Made by a program: the position numbers and the translations under genes | The notes under the pieces: generated by a model | Databases searched by the model: none | What the model saw: the letters and a program-made list of their open reading frames with translations, nothing else | What the model was told of the DNA's origin: nothing | Assembly: GCA_031429355.1 (NCBI GenBank) | Contig: JANOZM010000014.1 | Location: 1-64,000, forward strand | From: JANOZM01 sp031429355 | Lineage (GTDB): Bacteria > Pseudomonadota > Gammaproteobacteria > Burkholderiales > Burkholderiaceae_E | Length of the DNA: 64,000 bases | Direction of reading: 5' to 3' | In this document: positions 1-8,006 of the stretch, one piece after another | Position numbering within the stretch: position 1 is the first letter of the stretch | Layout of the letters: the number at the start of each line of letters is the position of its first letter

Positions 1-237
1 GTCAAGACAGATCGACGTGATGCACTGTCGTTAGCACGTCTGCATCCGTGCGGGAGAGCTAACTGCAATTTGGTACCTGACGGCGCTCACGAAGCGCTAC
101 GTGATCTAACTCGCGCTCGCGAGGACATGAGGCACTTGCAGTTGCAAGCCAAACAACGGCTGCTCGCGTTCTTTCTTCGCCACGGCAAACGCTTTAGCGG
201 TAAATGTCACTGGACTCGTGGCGTCTGTTGGTTATAA
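1..237 (+). pseudogene. IS110-family transposase remnant
   Basis: Frame 1 is open from the window edge to a TAA at 235-237. The first residues read VKTDRRDA, the KTDxxDA signature holding the last two acids of the DEDD (RuvC-like) catalytic domain of IS110-family transposases, followed by a helical stretch (HEALRDLTRARED) also typical of that domain. The reading stops about 78 codons in, where family members normally continue for 200 or more residues into the Transposase_20 domain, so the 3' part is missing. The 5' part lies outside the window. I see no terminal inverted repeats between its end and the next gene. It is most likely a decayed insertion-sequence copy and not functional. Confidence 0.75.
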
Positions 238-276
238 CCGACACAACCACCAGCTCTTCGATGCTACCTTGAGGCT

Positions 277-1113
277 ATGAAAACCGAAAACCCACCCGCT
301 GCCGATGGTGCAAAGCTCGACTTTAAAGAATCTATGAGCTACGGCGATTACCTTCATTTAGATGCCATTTTAGGCGCACAAGCGCCGCTATCGCCGGACC
401 ATAATGAGATGCTGTTTATCGTTCAGCATCAAACGAGCGAGCTGTGGATGAAGCTGCTACTGCATGAGCTGACTGCTGCTATTGCTTGCATTGCACAAGA
501 CGATTTGCATAGCGCTTTTAAGATGTTGGCAAGGGTCAGTAAAATTATGGAACAACTGGTGCATGCGTGGGATGTGCTTGCCACTATGACGCCACCAGAA
601 TATTCGGCAATTCGCCCCTATTTGGCTAATTCTAGTGGTTTTCAAAGTTTTCAATATCGACGTATCGAATACGCGCTTGGAAACAAAAACGCAACGATGT
701 TAAAGCCCCACGCGCATCGCGCCGATTTACTAGCGCAAGTCGTTACTGCGTTCGAGGCGCCCTCGCTATATGACGAAGCGTTGCGACTGCTTTCGCGGCG
801 TGGCATCGCCATCGCATCGAAGCACTTAGAACGCGACTGGACGCTACCCTACGAGGCTAGTGAGTCGGTAGAAAACGCTTGGCTCACCGTTTATAGAAGC
901 CCAAAAGAACATTGGGATTTGTATCAACTAGGCGAAGAGTTGGCCGATTTAGAAGATGCTTTTCGCCAGTGGCGTTTTAGGCACGTGACTACAGTCGAGC
1001 GTGTGATTGGTTTTAAACGCGGCACAGGTGGCACGGGCGGTGTTAGCTATTTACGCAAAATGCTTGATGTGGTTTTGTTTCCAGAAATTTGGACGTTGCG
1101 AACTTCGTTGTAA
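277..1113 (+). CDS. kynA: Tryptophan 2,3-dioxygenase
   Basis: Cytoplasmic haem enzyme that opens the indole ring of L-tryptophan with O2 to give N-formylkynurenine, the first step of the kynurenine pathway. The 278 residues match the usual length of bacterial TDO. Visible family motifs are the N-terminal SYGDYLHLDAIL and MLFIVQHQTSELWMK stretches (the latter lines the substrate pocket), the RHVTTVERVIG segment with the likely proximal haem histidine, and the C-terminal GTGGTGGVSYLRKMLD loop before VLFPEIWTLR. The ATG follows a GAGG placed unusually close (2 nt). kynU and kynB, often next to kynA in Burkholderiales, are absent here, so the gene stands alone between an IS remnant and a convergent hydrolase gene. 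Confidence 0.96.
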   Translation: MKTENPPAADGAKLDFKESMSYGDYLHLDAILGAQAPLSPDHNEMLFIVQHQTSELWMKLLLHELTAAIACIAQDDLHSAFKMLARVSKIMEQLVHAWDVLATMTPPEYSAIRPYLANSSGFQSFQYRRIEYALGNKNATMLKPHAHRADLLAQVVTAFEAPSLYDEALRLLSRRGIAIASKHLERDWTLPYEASESVENAWLTVYRSPKEHWDLYQLGEELADLEDAFRQWRFRHVTTVERVIGFKRGTGGTGGVSYLRKMLDVVLFPEIWTLRTSL

Positions 1114-1114
1114 T

Positions 1115-1945
1115 TTACTTTTTACCCAAACCCTTTAAAAACCCATCAACTTCTTTAAGCAATTGCGCTTCTTGCTTTTCATAAAAGTGATTCGCGCCGA
1201 CCACTTCAACGCGTTTAGATCCAGGGTGGCCCATTACCTTTATTGCCCGTAACCAACTACCTTTACGCACCGCTTCTAAATCGTTTTCGCCTTGTATATC
1301 CAATATCGGCAAGCGATGTTCGCCAGTGCTACCAATTCGGCCAGTAATGCTTAGGCAAACCCACGCTGCATAGGGCACTTGCGCTGAGTCTTGTAGATAC
1401 ACATTGCTCATCCAGCTACCCATACTATGGCTTAACAAAACCATACCAGTGGCGTTTAACTTTTCTTTTGCCAAATACTGAGAGGCCGAAACAATGCGCG
1501 CGGTCGAATGCGAAAAAATGGCCGCGTATTGCGCCGGATCGGTTGTTTCTTTAGATAGCACCGGCATTTGCACCGATAGCGTGGTGTACCCGAGATCGCT
1601 TAAATTGCTACGCAGTATGCCAATGATGCCGTGATCGGGATGTACCCCTACGCCATGCACTAGAACGACCGCGGGCAAATCGGGTTTGCCTTTGGTTAAT
1701 AAGGCCAACACTTTTTTTCCATTGACGTCTAAATCGATGGCGTCGCCCACCACTAAACTAGGGACCACCTCGTTGCGCCAACGTAGTTCACGTTCAAAAT
1801 CCGGCGCGACCGCAGGGGCTACAGTTTGCGCTTGCACTAAAGTTGGCAATGCCCAGACTAACGTCAGTACTAAAAGCATCACACTAATTGCTTTACCAAT
1901 AGCTTTGCACACTGCTAATTTAAATCTTTTATTAAAAGGTTGCAT
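1115..1945 (-). CDS. Exported alpha/beta-hydrolase-like protein (DUF3530 type)
   Basis: About 276 residues. A hydrophobic N-terminal segment (AVCKAIGKAISVMLLVLTLV, then ALPTLVQAQ) is a likely signal peptide ending near AQA. The mature part has an alpha/beta-hydrolase core: an early VVLVHGVGVHPDHG strand-loop, a nucleophile elbow read as LLSHSMGS around residue 175, an ILDIQGEND strand that could carry the acid, and GANHFYE near the C-terminus for the histidine. This pattern resembles DUF3530 proteins, whose substrate is unknown. I chose the ATG at 1945 because an AAGGTGAG element lies just upstream; a GTG at 1957 is the longer alternative. Convergent with kynA, whose stop is one base away. 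Confidence 0.75.
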   Translation of the reverse strand: MQPFNKRFKLAVCKAIGKAISVMLLVLTLVWALPTLVQAQTVAPAVAPDFERELRWRNEVVPSLVVGDAIDLDVNGKKVLALLTKGKPDLPAVVLVHGVGVHPDHGIIGILRSNLSDLGYTTLSVQMPVLSKETTDPAQYAAIFSHSTARIVSASQYLAKEKLNATGMVLLSHSMGSWMSNVYLQDSAQVPYAAWVCLSITGRIGSTGEHRLPILDIQGENDLEAVRKGSWLRAIKVMGHPGSKRVEVVGANHFYEKQEAQLLKEVDGFLKGLGKK

Positions 1946-2015
1946 AATAGTTCTCACCTTCGGTTCTCAATTCACACTGCTTGTTTTTTAATAATAACTA
2001 CAACCTAATACTATT

Positions 2016-2930
2016 ATGCGCCAACGCCCGTTTAAAGAAATTGATGTTTTTACCGACCAAGCTTATCAAGGAAATCCTCTAGCGGTAGTGCTCGATGGTC
2101 AAGACCTTAGCACCGAGCAGATGCAAGGGTTTGCAAACTGGACTAATTTTTCTGAAACCACGTTTGTGTTGCCGCCAACCGATAGCAAAGCTGACTACCA
2201 AGTACGCATTTTTACGCCCACCATGGAGTTACCTTTTGCGGGTCACCCAACCCTAGGCACTTGTCATGCTTGGCTTGCTAACCAAGCCAGCGGCTCACCC
2301 ACTAAAGAATTTATTGTCCAGCAATGTGCGGCTGGTTTAATTTCGATTAAACGCGACGAAAAACGCCTAGCGTTTGCAGCCCCGCCTTTGCGTCGTTCTG
2401 GCGAACTAAGCGCGGACGAGTTAACGGCAACGGCACAAGCATTGGGCATTAATACGGCCGATATTGTGGCAAGCGCATGGTGCGATAACGGCCCGGGCTG
2501 GCGCGGTATCTTATTAAATTCTGTCGAGCTTTTACGCAGTATTAAACCCGATCCAAACAAAATTGCGGGGCAGTTTATCGGCCTTGCTTCAACCTTAAAA
2601 ATTGGCGTCAGTGCAATCAGTGGGGCACTAAATAATCAAACTTCCGAAAAAAAACAAAATTTAGCAACCAGCAATGCTGAGCGACCCTATTTAGAAGTAC
2701 GCGCCTTCTTTCCCGGTTCGGGCGGCTTTGCAGAGGACCCAGTAACCGGCAGCCTTAATGCAGCCCTAGCGCAATGGCTGATAGGTTCGGGACGGGCACC
2801 GGAACGCTACATCGCGTCCCAAGGTCTAAACTTAAAGCGCAACGGACGAGTTTATATTGAACAATCTGGCACCGATATTTGGGTCGGTGGTTACAGCACT
2901 ACTTGTGTAGAAGGACAGGTTTTACTGTAA
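2016..2930 (+). CDS. PhzF-family isomerase/epimerase-like protein
   Basis: 304 residues with the diaminopimelate-epimerase-like fold of the PhzF family. Seen in the sequence: the N-terminal FKEIDVFTDQAYQGNPLAVV, the NFSETTFVL motif whose glutamate is the general acid/base in PhzF, ELPFAGHPTLGTCHAW, and the C-terminal GFAEDPVTGSLNAALAQWL. Family members are isomerases acting without cofactor; apart from phenazine biosynthesis most have no known substrate. No phenazine genes surround it, so a phenazine role is not suggested. There is no Shine-Dalgarno element; a TAATAC box lies four bases before the ATG. The 3' end overlaps the convergent nuclease gene by 9 bases. Confidence 0.88.
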   Translation: MRQRPFKEIDVFTDQAYQGNPLAVVLDGQDLSTEQMQGFANWTNFSETTFVLPPTDSKADYQVRIFTPTMELPFAGHPTLGTCHAWLANQASGSPTKEFIVQQCAAGLISIKRDEKRLAFAAPPLRRSGELSADELTATAQALGINTADIVASAWCDNGPGWRGILLNSVELLRSIKPDPNKIAGQFIGLASTLKIGVSAISGALNNQTSEKKQNLATSNAERPYLEVRAFFPGSGGFAEDPVTGSLNAALAQWLIGSGRAPERYIASQGLNLKRNGRVYIEQSGTDIWVGGYSTTCVEGQVLL

Positions 2931-4364
2931 CGCTTGCACTTGGCCTTTTTTCCAAGCCGAGTGAATCAGCCGATAAATATGCGGATCGAACTTTAGTTCT
3001 GCGGCACCAAACTCGGTATTAAAACGCTCTAAATTGGGACGCACATCGTCGAGCGATTTAACCGTAGCAACGTAGCACCACCGATCGAACACATGGTACT
3101 GCGGCCCCGTTAATACCGAGTCTTCGCTTACTACAGCCATTAACGCACCTTGGCTGTTTGTAAACGGCCAATCGGGGATTTGCCATTGCCGTAGGGCTAG
3201 TGCCAAGCGATTGTCATGCGCTTGATCGGTTTCTTGGCCTACGCAGTGCCCCGCACATTTGCGCACTTGGTAGCCAAAACAGGCACCTTCGCGCTTTTCT
3301 AGTTTCAAGCGCGCCCAACACAATTTATCGGAATCGGCCAAACTTTGTAAAACCGATTTTGCACTGCGCTTAGTTGTGAATGGACCAAAGTAGCTACTTA
3401 AACTGGCTTGCTCTAAAGTTTTTAAAGCAACCACCTTACCCGTTGCCGAAAGCACATGCCACTGCTCACTTTTTCGCAAGGCTTTATTTAACGCTGGAAA
3501 ACGCTCGCCGATCCAACGCGCCTCCAAAAGCAACGCACCAAACTCGCCAGCACAGACATGGGTCTCAATGCGTTGTAACTCGGTAGACAAACGTAAATCG
3601 TTGGCATTGCGATAATCATTTGAAAAATGCGAGCGAACGCGTTCGCGTAACGCTACACTTTTACCAATATACAAAGGAATGTCGTTAACGCCATAAAATA
3701 CATACACGCCAGGCGCATCCGGAATAGCATCTAACGCGTCGGGTTTTAATTGTTGTGGAAGACTGGGCGTTTTTAATAAGCGCCGTACTGCAGCTTCCAT
3801 CAGTTCGTCACCATGGCTTTGCGTTAATCGGTCGAGCAATTGCACTAGCAATTCAGCGTCACCCATTGCGCGATGACGAAACTCAGTTTTTAGATTATGC
3901 CGTTCCACAAGACAATCGAGGTTGTGTTTTGGATGCTCGGGTTCGAGGCGGCGCGAGAGCCTTACGGTACACAACACGTCCGCACTAAAGGCCAGCTGCG
4001 AACGAGCAAATGCGTGCTTTAAAAACCCGTAATCAAATCGTGCGTTATGCGCTACAAACAAATAACCTTCAATTTTTTCTAACAGCTGCTTGGCGATGTC
4101 TTCAAATTTGGGCGCGCTCCGTACCATCGAATTACTAATGCCGGTTAGGGCCTGAATTTCTGACGGAATACTCACGCCGGGATTTACCAAGGTTGTCCAG
4201 CGCTGGGTTTCTTTTCCGTCCTCCACCCAAATGACAGCGACTTCGGTAATTCGATCGCGGGTTGGGTCGATTCCGGTGGTTTCTAAATCAACCACCACAA
4301 AAGAGGCGATTTTTGACTGATTCGCTTTTGATGGCTCTGGTTTTGACGGGTTTATTTTCAACAT
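2922..4364 (-). CDS. DEDDh exonuclease / GIY-YIG endonuclease fusion
   Basis: About 480 residues combining two nuclease modules. The N-terminal part (roughly residues 15-185) is a DnaQ-like 3'-5' exonuclease: VVDLETTG (ExoI, DxE), VAHNARFDYGFL (ExoII) and HRAMGDAELL (ExoIII, H and D). From about residue 215 follows a GIY-YIG domain (GVYVFYG, then PLYIGKS and RERVRSHF) as in UvrC and Cho. The C-terminal part carries KREGACFGYQVRKCAGHCVG, a cysteine-bearing segment like the one after GIY-YIG in UvrC/Cho. Fusions of this kind are known in proteobacteria and may act in repair. The longer reading to 4412 begins with TTG; the ATG at 4364 starts closer to the first domain. Substrate not determined from sequence. 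Confidence 0.88.
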   Translation of the reverse strand: MLKINPSKPEPSKANQSKIASFVVVDLETTGIDPTRDRITEVAVIWVEDGKETQRWTTLVNPGVSIPSEIQALTGISNSMVRSAPKFEDIAKQLLEKIEGYLFVAHNARFDYGFLKHAFARSQLAFSADVLCTVRLSRRLEPEHPKHNLDCLVERHNLKTEFRHRAMGDAELLVQLLDRLTQSHGDELMEAAVRRLLKTPSLPQQLKPDALDAIPDAPGVYVFYGVNDIPLYIGKSVALRERVRSHFSNDYRNANDLRLSTELQRIETHVCAGEFGALLLEARWIGERFPALNKALRKSEQWHVLSATGKVVALKTLEQASLSSYFGPFTTKRSAKSVLQSLADSDKLCWARLKLEKREGACFGYQVRKCAGHCVGQETDQAHDNRLALALRQWQIPDWPFTNSQGALMAVVSEDSVLTGPQYHVFDRWCYVATVKSLDDVRPNLERFNTEFGAAELKFDPHIYRLIHSAWKKGQVQALQ

Positions 4365-4476
4365 ATGGTGCCATGATAGCGCTACTACATTTTTAGAAAC
4401 AACTTGATACAAACCACAACTATTAGAGCGTGTAAGCTTGATCTAACTCCTCAGCCAACAAGCCATAATTTTTGTA

Positions 4477-6732
4477 ATGAACAAAAGCCCACAAAAAACA
4501 TTCATCATCAGCACACTTTGCGTTGCTGTACTTTCCACATTTGCTGTCCCTGCCCTAGCCCAGCAGCGCGGTGGCAACCCAACAAACCCAGACCAATTGC
4601 CCGAAGTTGAAGTACGGGGCCAACGAAGTTCGTTAAATGATCGGTTCAATTCTCCCGGTTCGCGTGTCATTGTCACTAAAGAAGACATCGAGAACATGGG
4701 CGCTGACACAGTCACAGACGTCTTAAAGGGATTGCCAGGTGTAACTACTAGTACCGGTGCCAACGGGCAAACCGAAATTCGCATGCGCGGTATGGATCGT
4801 GGGGCAACCCAAATTTTGGTTGATGGCGAACGCCAAAACAATTCACGACGCGGCGGCGGGCTGCCGATCGATCAAATTCCAGCAGATCTAATAGAGCGAG
4901 TAGAAGTCATTCGTGCGCCGATGGCAGAATTTAGCGGCGCAAGCGGCGGCACCATTAACATTGTTTTAAAGCAAGCCGTGGTTCAACGTGAAACCACTAT
5001 GCGTTTAAGCAATCAGTTTCAATTTGGGCAAAATGCTGCGGCTTTGTTTGTTGGAAAAACCGGTCCCTTTTACGACCCACCAGCCGATAACAACAAACGA
5101 CCCGCCAACGAACGTGTTATTCCGCCCAGTTATTTTTTTGGAATGTCGGTCTATGAACGCCTTGGTGGTAATGATAGAAGCGCACAAGTAGGCACAAGCT
5201 ATTTAACCGGCCCGTTTGCAAACAACCCCGACTCGGAAATTCGCGAAGAAATTTATCGGCAACACACCAAAGAAATTATGTTATTCCCGCGCGCTAATTT
5301 TCGTATTAGCGCTAAAGACCAGCTCGCTTTAAACTTTTTTGTAAATGCGGGCCGCACTAATAATTGGGCCGACTCCGAATCGGTTGGTCAACGTACAGGC
5401 AACCAATTTACCTCGACTTCGTCAGAATACAACGAAGCGAAACGAAGCTTAGGACGCGTCTCGGCCACTTGGAACCATCGCTTTGAAAGTACTCGTTTAG
5501 AAACACGCGCCACCATCGAAAAAGGTGGAGAGAAAAATGATCGTAAAGCTACCTCGTCGACCATCGGCTTGCCGGGCTTAGGGCTGGTTAACACGCAACA
5601 AACCGATGATCGCAACGAAAAATCATGGACACTGAACTCTAAGTTAACTGCAGCCGAAACCACGCACATTTGGACCTTTGGCGGGGAAATCGAAAAGCGT
5701 GATTTCGATACGACAACAACGAACAATATCAATGCTTTAAATAGTACAAATTTATATACATCGGGGCAAACCCGTCTATCAGCGTTTGCGCAAGACGAAT
5801 GGACCGTGTTTAACGATGGCACGTTTACAACGGGCTTGCGTGTAGAGCGATTAAACCGAAACACAATTAGCGCAGGCAATCAGTTCGAAGATAAATGGAC
5901 TCGCTTTCAACCGAATATTAATTTGCGTTTACCAATTGATAAAGAGCAACAGTTTCGGGTCGGGCTTTCGGGCTTAAATAAAATACCCGCGTTGGGTGAC
6001 GTGATTGATCGTGTGGTGTTGAGCACTGGTTTAAATTCTTCGACTAGACCCGATACATTGGGCAATCCGCTACTAAAAGCTGAACGAACTTTATCGTTGG
6101 ATACCGGTTGGGAGTACCGCAATACAAAAGGCATCCAAGTTGGTTTAAATGCCTTTTTACGTAACGGCAAGGACCCCGTTGTTCGCCCCACGCTCTTTAC
6201 TAATGGCCGCTGGGTTCAACAACCCGTAAACGGTGTAGATTCAAAAGCCTGGGGAATAGAGTCGGATATTCGCGCGCCATTAACGCCCTTGGGTTTACAA
6301 GGTTTTTTTGTTAATGCCAGTGCCAGCTGGTTAGCCTCAAAAGTTGACTTTGGTACCGCGCTTTCCGGTGCAAACGCAAATGGGCGCATTCCTGGGCAAC
6401 CGCATTACACGGTAAATATTAATGTGAATAAACCGTTCCCTCGCACAGGGGGTTGGTTTGGTGGCGCTATCGTTAATTTAACCGGGGCGAGTGACTTAGC
6501 CGATACCGGTAGCAGTAGCGGGCGTGCCCGATCAATTGCAAGATTGGATTTACGTGGCGGCTATGTATTTGCAGGCATAGGGATGGTGCAAATTGGCGTT
6601 AACAATGTTAGCAATACGGATCGCAACCGCGTGCGCTATGACGTCGACAACACCCTTGGTTCACTACGCACAGAATCGATTACAGATAGTGGTGCTCGCA
6701 GCTTTTTTGTTTCGTTATCTACCCGATTTTAA
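4477..6732 (+). CDS. TonB-dependent outer-membrane receptor
   Basis: 751 residues. A signal peptide ends at ALAQ (residue about 28), followed by a TonB-box-like EVEVRGQR, a plug domain (residues about 55-165; GVTTSTGANGQTEIRMRGMD, ILVDGERQN, RVEVIRAPMAEFSGASGGTINIVLK) and a beta-barrel ending in aromatic residues (FFVSLSTRF), as needed for outer-membrane assembly. Such receptors import siderophores, cobalamin, sugars or metals using TonB energy. The ligand is not evident: no siderophore, haem or sugar genes lie beside it. The next gene is convergent and overlaps by 4 bases. No clear ribosome site; a CATAAT box lies 7 bases before the ATG. Confidence 0.93.
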   Translation: MNKSPQKTFIISTLCVAVLSTFAVPALAQQRGGNPTNPDQLPEVEVRGQRSSLNDRFNSPGSRVIVTKEDIENMGADTVTDVLKGLPGVTTSTGANGQTEIRMRGMDRGATQILVDGERQNNSRRGGGLPIDQIPADLIERVEVIRAPMAEFSGASGGTINIVLKQAVVQRETTMRLSNQFQFGQNAAALFVGKTGPFYDPPADNNKRPANERVIPPSYFFGMSVYERLGGNDRSAQVGTSYLTGPFANNPDSEIREEIYRQHTKEIMLFPRANFRISAKDQLALNFFVNAGRTNNWADSESVGQRTGNQFTSTSSEYNEAKRSLGRVSATWNHRFESTRLETRATIEKGGEKNDRKATSSTIGLPGLGLVNTQQTDDRNEKSWTLNSKLTAAETTHIWTFGGEIEKRDFDTTTTNNINALNSTNLYTSGQTRLSAFAQDEWTVFNDGTFTTGLRVERLNRNTISAGNQFEDKWTRFQPNINLRLPIDKEQQFRVGLSGLNKIPALGDVIDRVVLSTGLNSSTRPDTLGNPLLKAERTLSLDTGWEYRNTKGIQVGLNAFLRNGKDPVVRPTLFTNGRWVQQPVNGVDSKAWGIESDIRAPLTPLGLQGFFVNASASWLASKVDFGTALSGANANGRIPGQPHYTVNINVNKPFPRTGGWFGGAIVNLTGASDLADTGSSSGRARSIARLDLRGGYVFAGIGMVQIGVNNVSNTDRNRVRYDVDNTLGSLRTESITDSGARSFFVSLSTRF

Positions 6733-7934
6733 AGAGGTACACCGCGCCGAATAATTTTTCGGCGCCGTCCGGCATCGGTCATCAAATCGCCGCCGCGTTT
6801 AGCCTCAAAAACCATAAAATCTGCAGGCGATCCGGGGGCAATTAAACCATCCCACGACAAACCCATTATGCGAGCGGGATTTAAAGTTATTGTGTCAAAC
6901 CAACGGTGAATTGGTGACAAATGTGCAGCCAACAACCCTAGCGAAAAAGTAGCCATTAAATCGTAGTCACCGTAGGGGTAAAAAGCATCTTGCACATTAT
7001 CGGTGGCCATACAAGGATGCAGCCCCACTATGCGAGCCTCCTTAAGTCGGGTAATTCCGCGTTCGATTGGCGTGCCTTGCCAATCGCCTTGTAAATACAA
7101 ATTTGTAGTCGGCAAACTAATCAGTTCGACTCCACTATCGACGCAAGCCCGCAAAGTGTCAATTGCTTGTTGATCGTCTTGAACGCTTAACGAACAAGCA
7201 TGGCTGCAAACAACCGAACCGTCAAACTGATTGACCGACTTTAAACTGGCAATAGCCCAAAGCCCAACAGCATCATCATCAAGACCTTCGTCTACATGAA
7301 AATCGAGTGCTAAACGGTACCGCTTTGCTAACTCGAACACGGCTTGTAATTTGCGCGTTAGGTCGCTGTTTCTGTAAACAAAGCAACCTAAAATTAGGCC
7401 GGCCTGCTCTACTTGCGAAGCAATTTGATCGCCAATTACAGGGTTAGCTAAAATGTCTAGCGAGGTTAACGACACGCCTTGCAAATCAACACGCCCTAAC
7501 CACGCTTCGCGTTTGCTTTGAAACACGGCAATAGAACGTGGGCAATCGGCAGTAGGCCAATCTAGATGAGTTCGCATTGCGCGAGTGCCCGCTTGATAAG
7601 CTAAACGCAACGAGTTTTCCATCCGCTGTTCAATTTCGTCACTGGTAGAGCGCTCGTGGCATTCTCGCATGCGATCAATTGCGGAAAACAAATTACCTTC
7701 TGCTGGACCAACTTCATCGACAACAAACGCTTTATCGATATGTGTATGAATATCTACCGTAGGGCTAATAACCAAACCAGTGGGCTCGCCAAAAGCCGGT
7801 TGCATTGAAACAATTTGTTGCGGGGTGTATTCGATATCGAACAACACAAGCCCAGTTGGGTCTGACGTAACGGTTGGCCAGCCCGAATCACCAAGTAATT
7901 GGGTGGGCACTAACACACGTTCTAGGATTGACAT
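6729..7934 (-). CDS. Amidohydrolase, cytosine-deaminase-like
   Basis: 401 residues of the metal-dependent amidohydrolase superfamily. The pattern follows E. coli CodA: HTHIDKAF (metal-binding HxH), MRTHLDW, DFHVDEGLDDDAVGLW (metal His plus catalytic Glu), VCSHACSL (metal His), LPTTNLYLQGDWQGTP..RGITRLKEA, and CMATDNVQDAFYPYGDYDL with the terminal catalytic Asp. By family knowledge it deaminates a cytosine-like or triazine-like ring, releasing ammonia; specificity cannot be fixed from sequence. Placed among other nitrogen-releasing hydrolases (creatininase, guanine deaminase, urease), it fits pyrimidine salvage or catabolism. No codB permease is nearby. It follows the GGDEF gene on the same strand by about 72 bases. 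Confidence 0.82.
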   Translation of the reverse strand: MSILERVLVPTQLLGDSGWPTVTSDPTGLVLFDIEYTPQQIVSMQPAFGEPTGLVISPTVDIHTHIDKAFVVDEVGPAEGNLFSAIDRMRECHERSTSDEIEQRMENSLRLAYQAGTRAMRTHLDWPTADCPRSIAVFQSKREAWLGRVDLQGVSLTSLDILANPVIGDQIASQVEQAGLILGCFVYRNSDLTRKLQAVFELAKRYRLALDFHVDEGLDDDAVGLWAIASLKSVNQFDGSVVCSHACSLSVQDDQQAIDTLRACVDSGVELISLPTTNLYLQGDWQGTPIERGITRLKEARIVGLHPCMATDNVQDAFYPYGDYDLMATFSLGLLAAHLSPIHRWFDTITLNPARIMGLSWDGLIAPGSPADFMVFEAKRGGDLMTDAGRRRKIIRRGVPL

Positions 7935-8006
7935 AAGTTTGTATTAAGTAAAAACGACACTGTCGACCAGTGCTTCGCAAGCACTTAAAAAGCAAGTGTA
8001 GCCTAC

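Noticed and set aside
4364..4412. Longer N-terminus of the exonuclease/GIY-YIG protein
   Set aside because: The added 16 residues begin with TTG, have no ribosome site and precede an ATG close to the first domain.
5388..6191. Minus-strand open frames of 163 and 94 codons inside the first receptor gene
   Set aside because: They lie opposite the receptor barrel, have no motifs and no upstream signals.
6744..6765. Perfect 8-bp hairpin GCGCCGAA/TTCGGCGC after the first receptor gene
   Set aside because: Stable stem but no T run on either strand and it lies inside the amidohydrolase coding end, so I do not call it a terminator.
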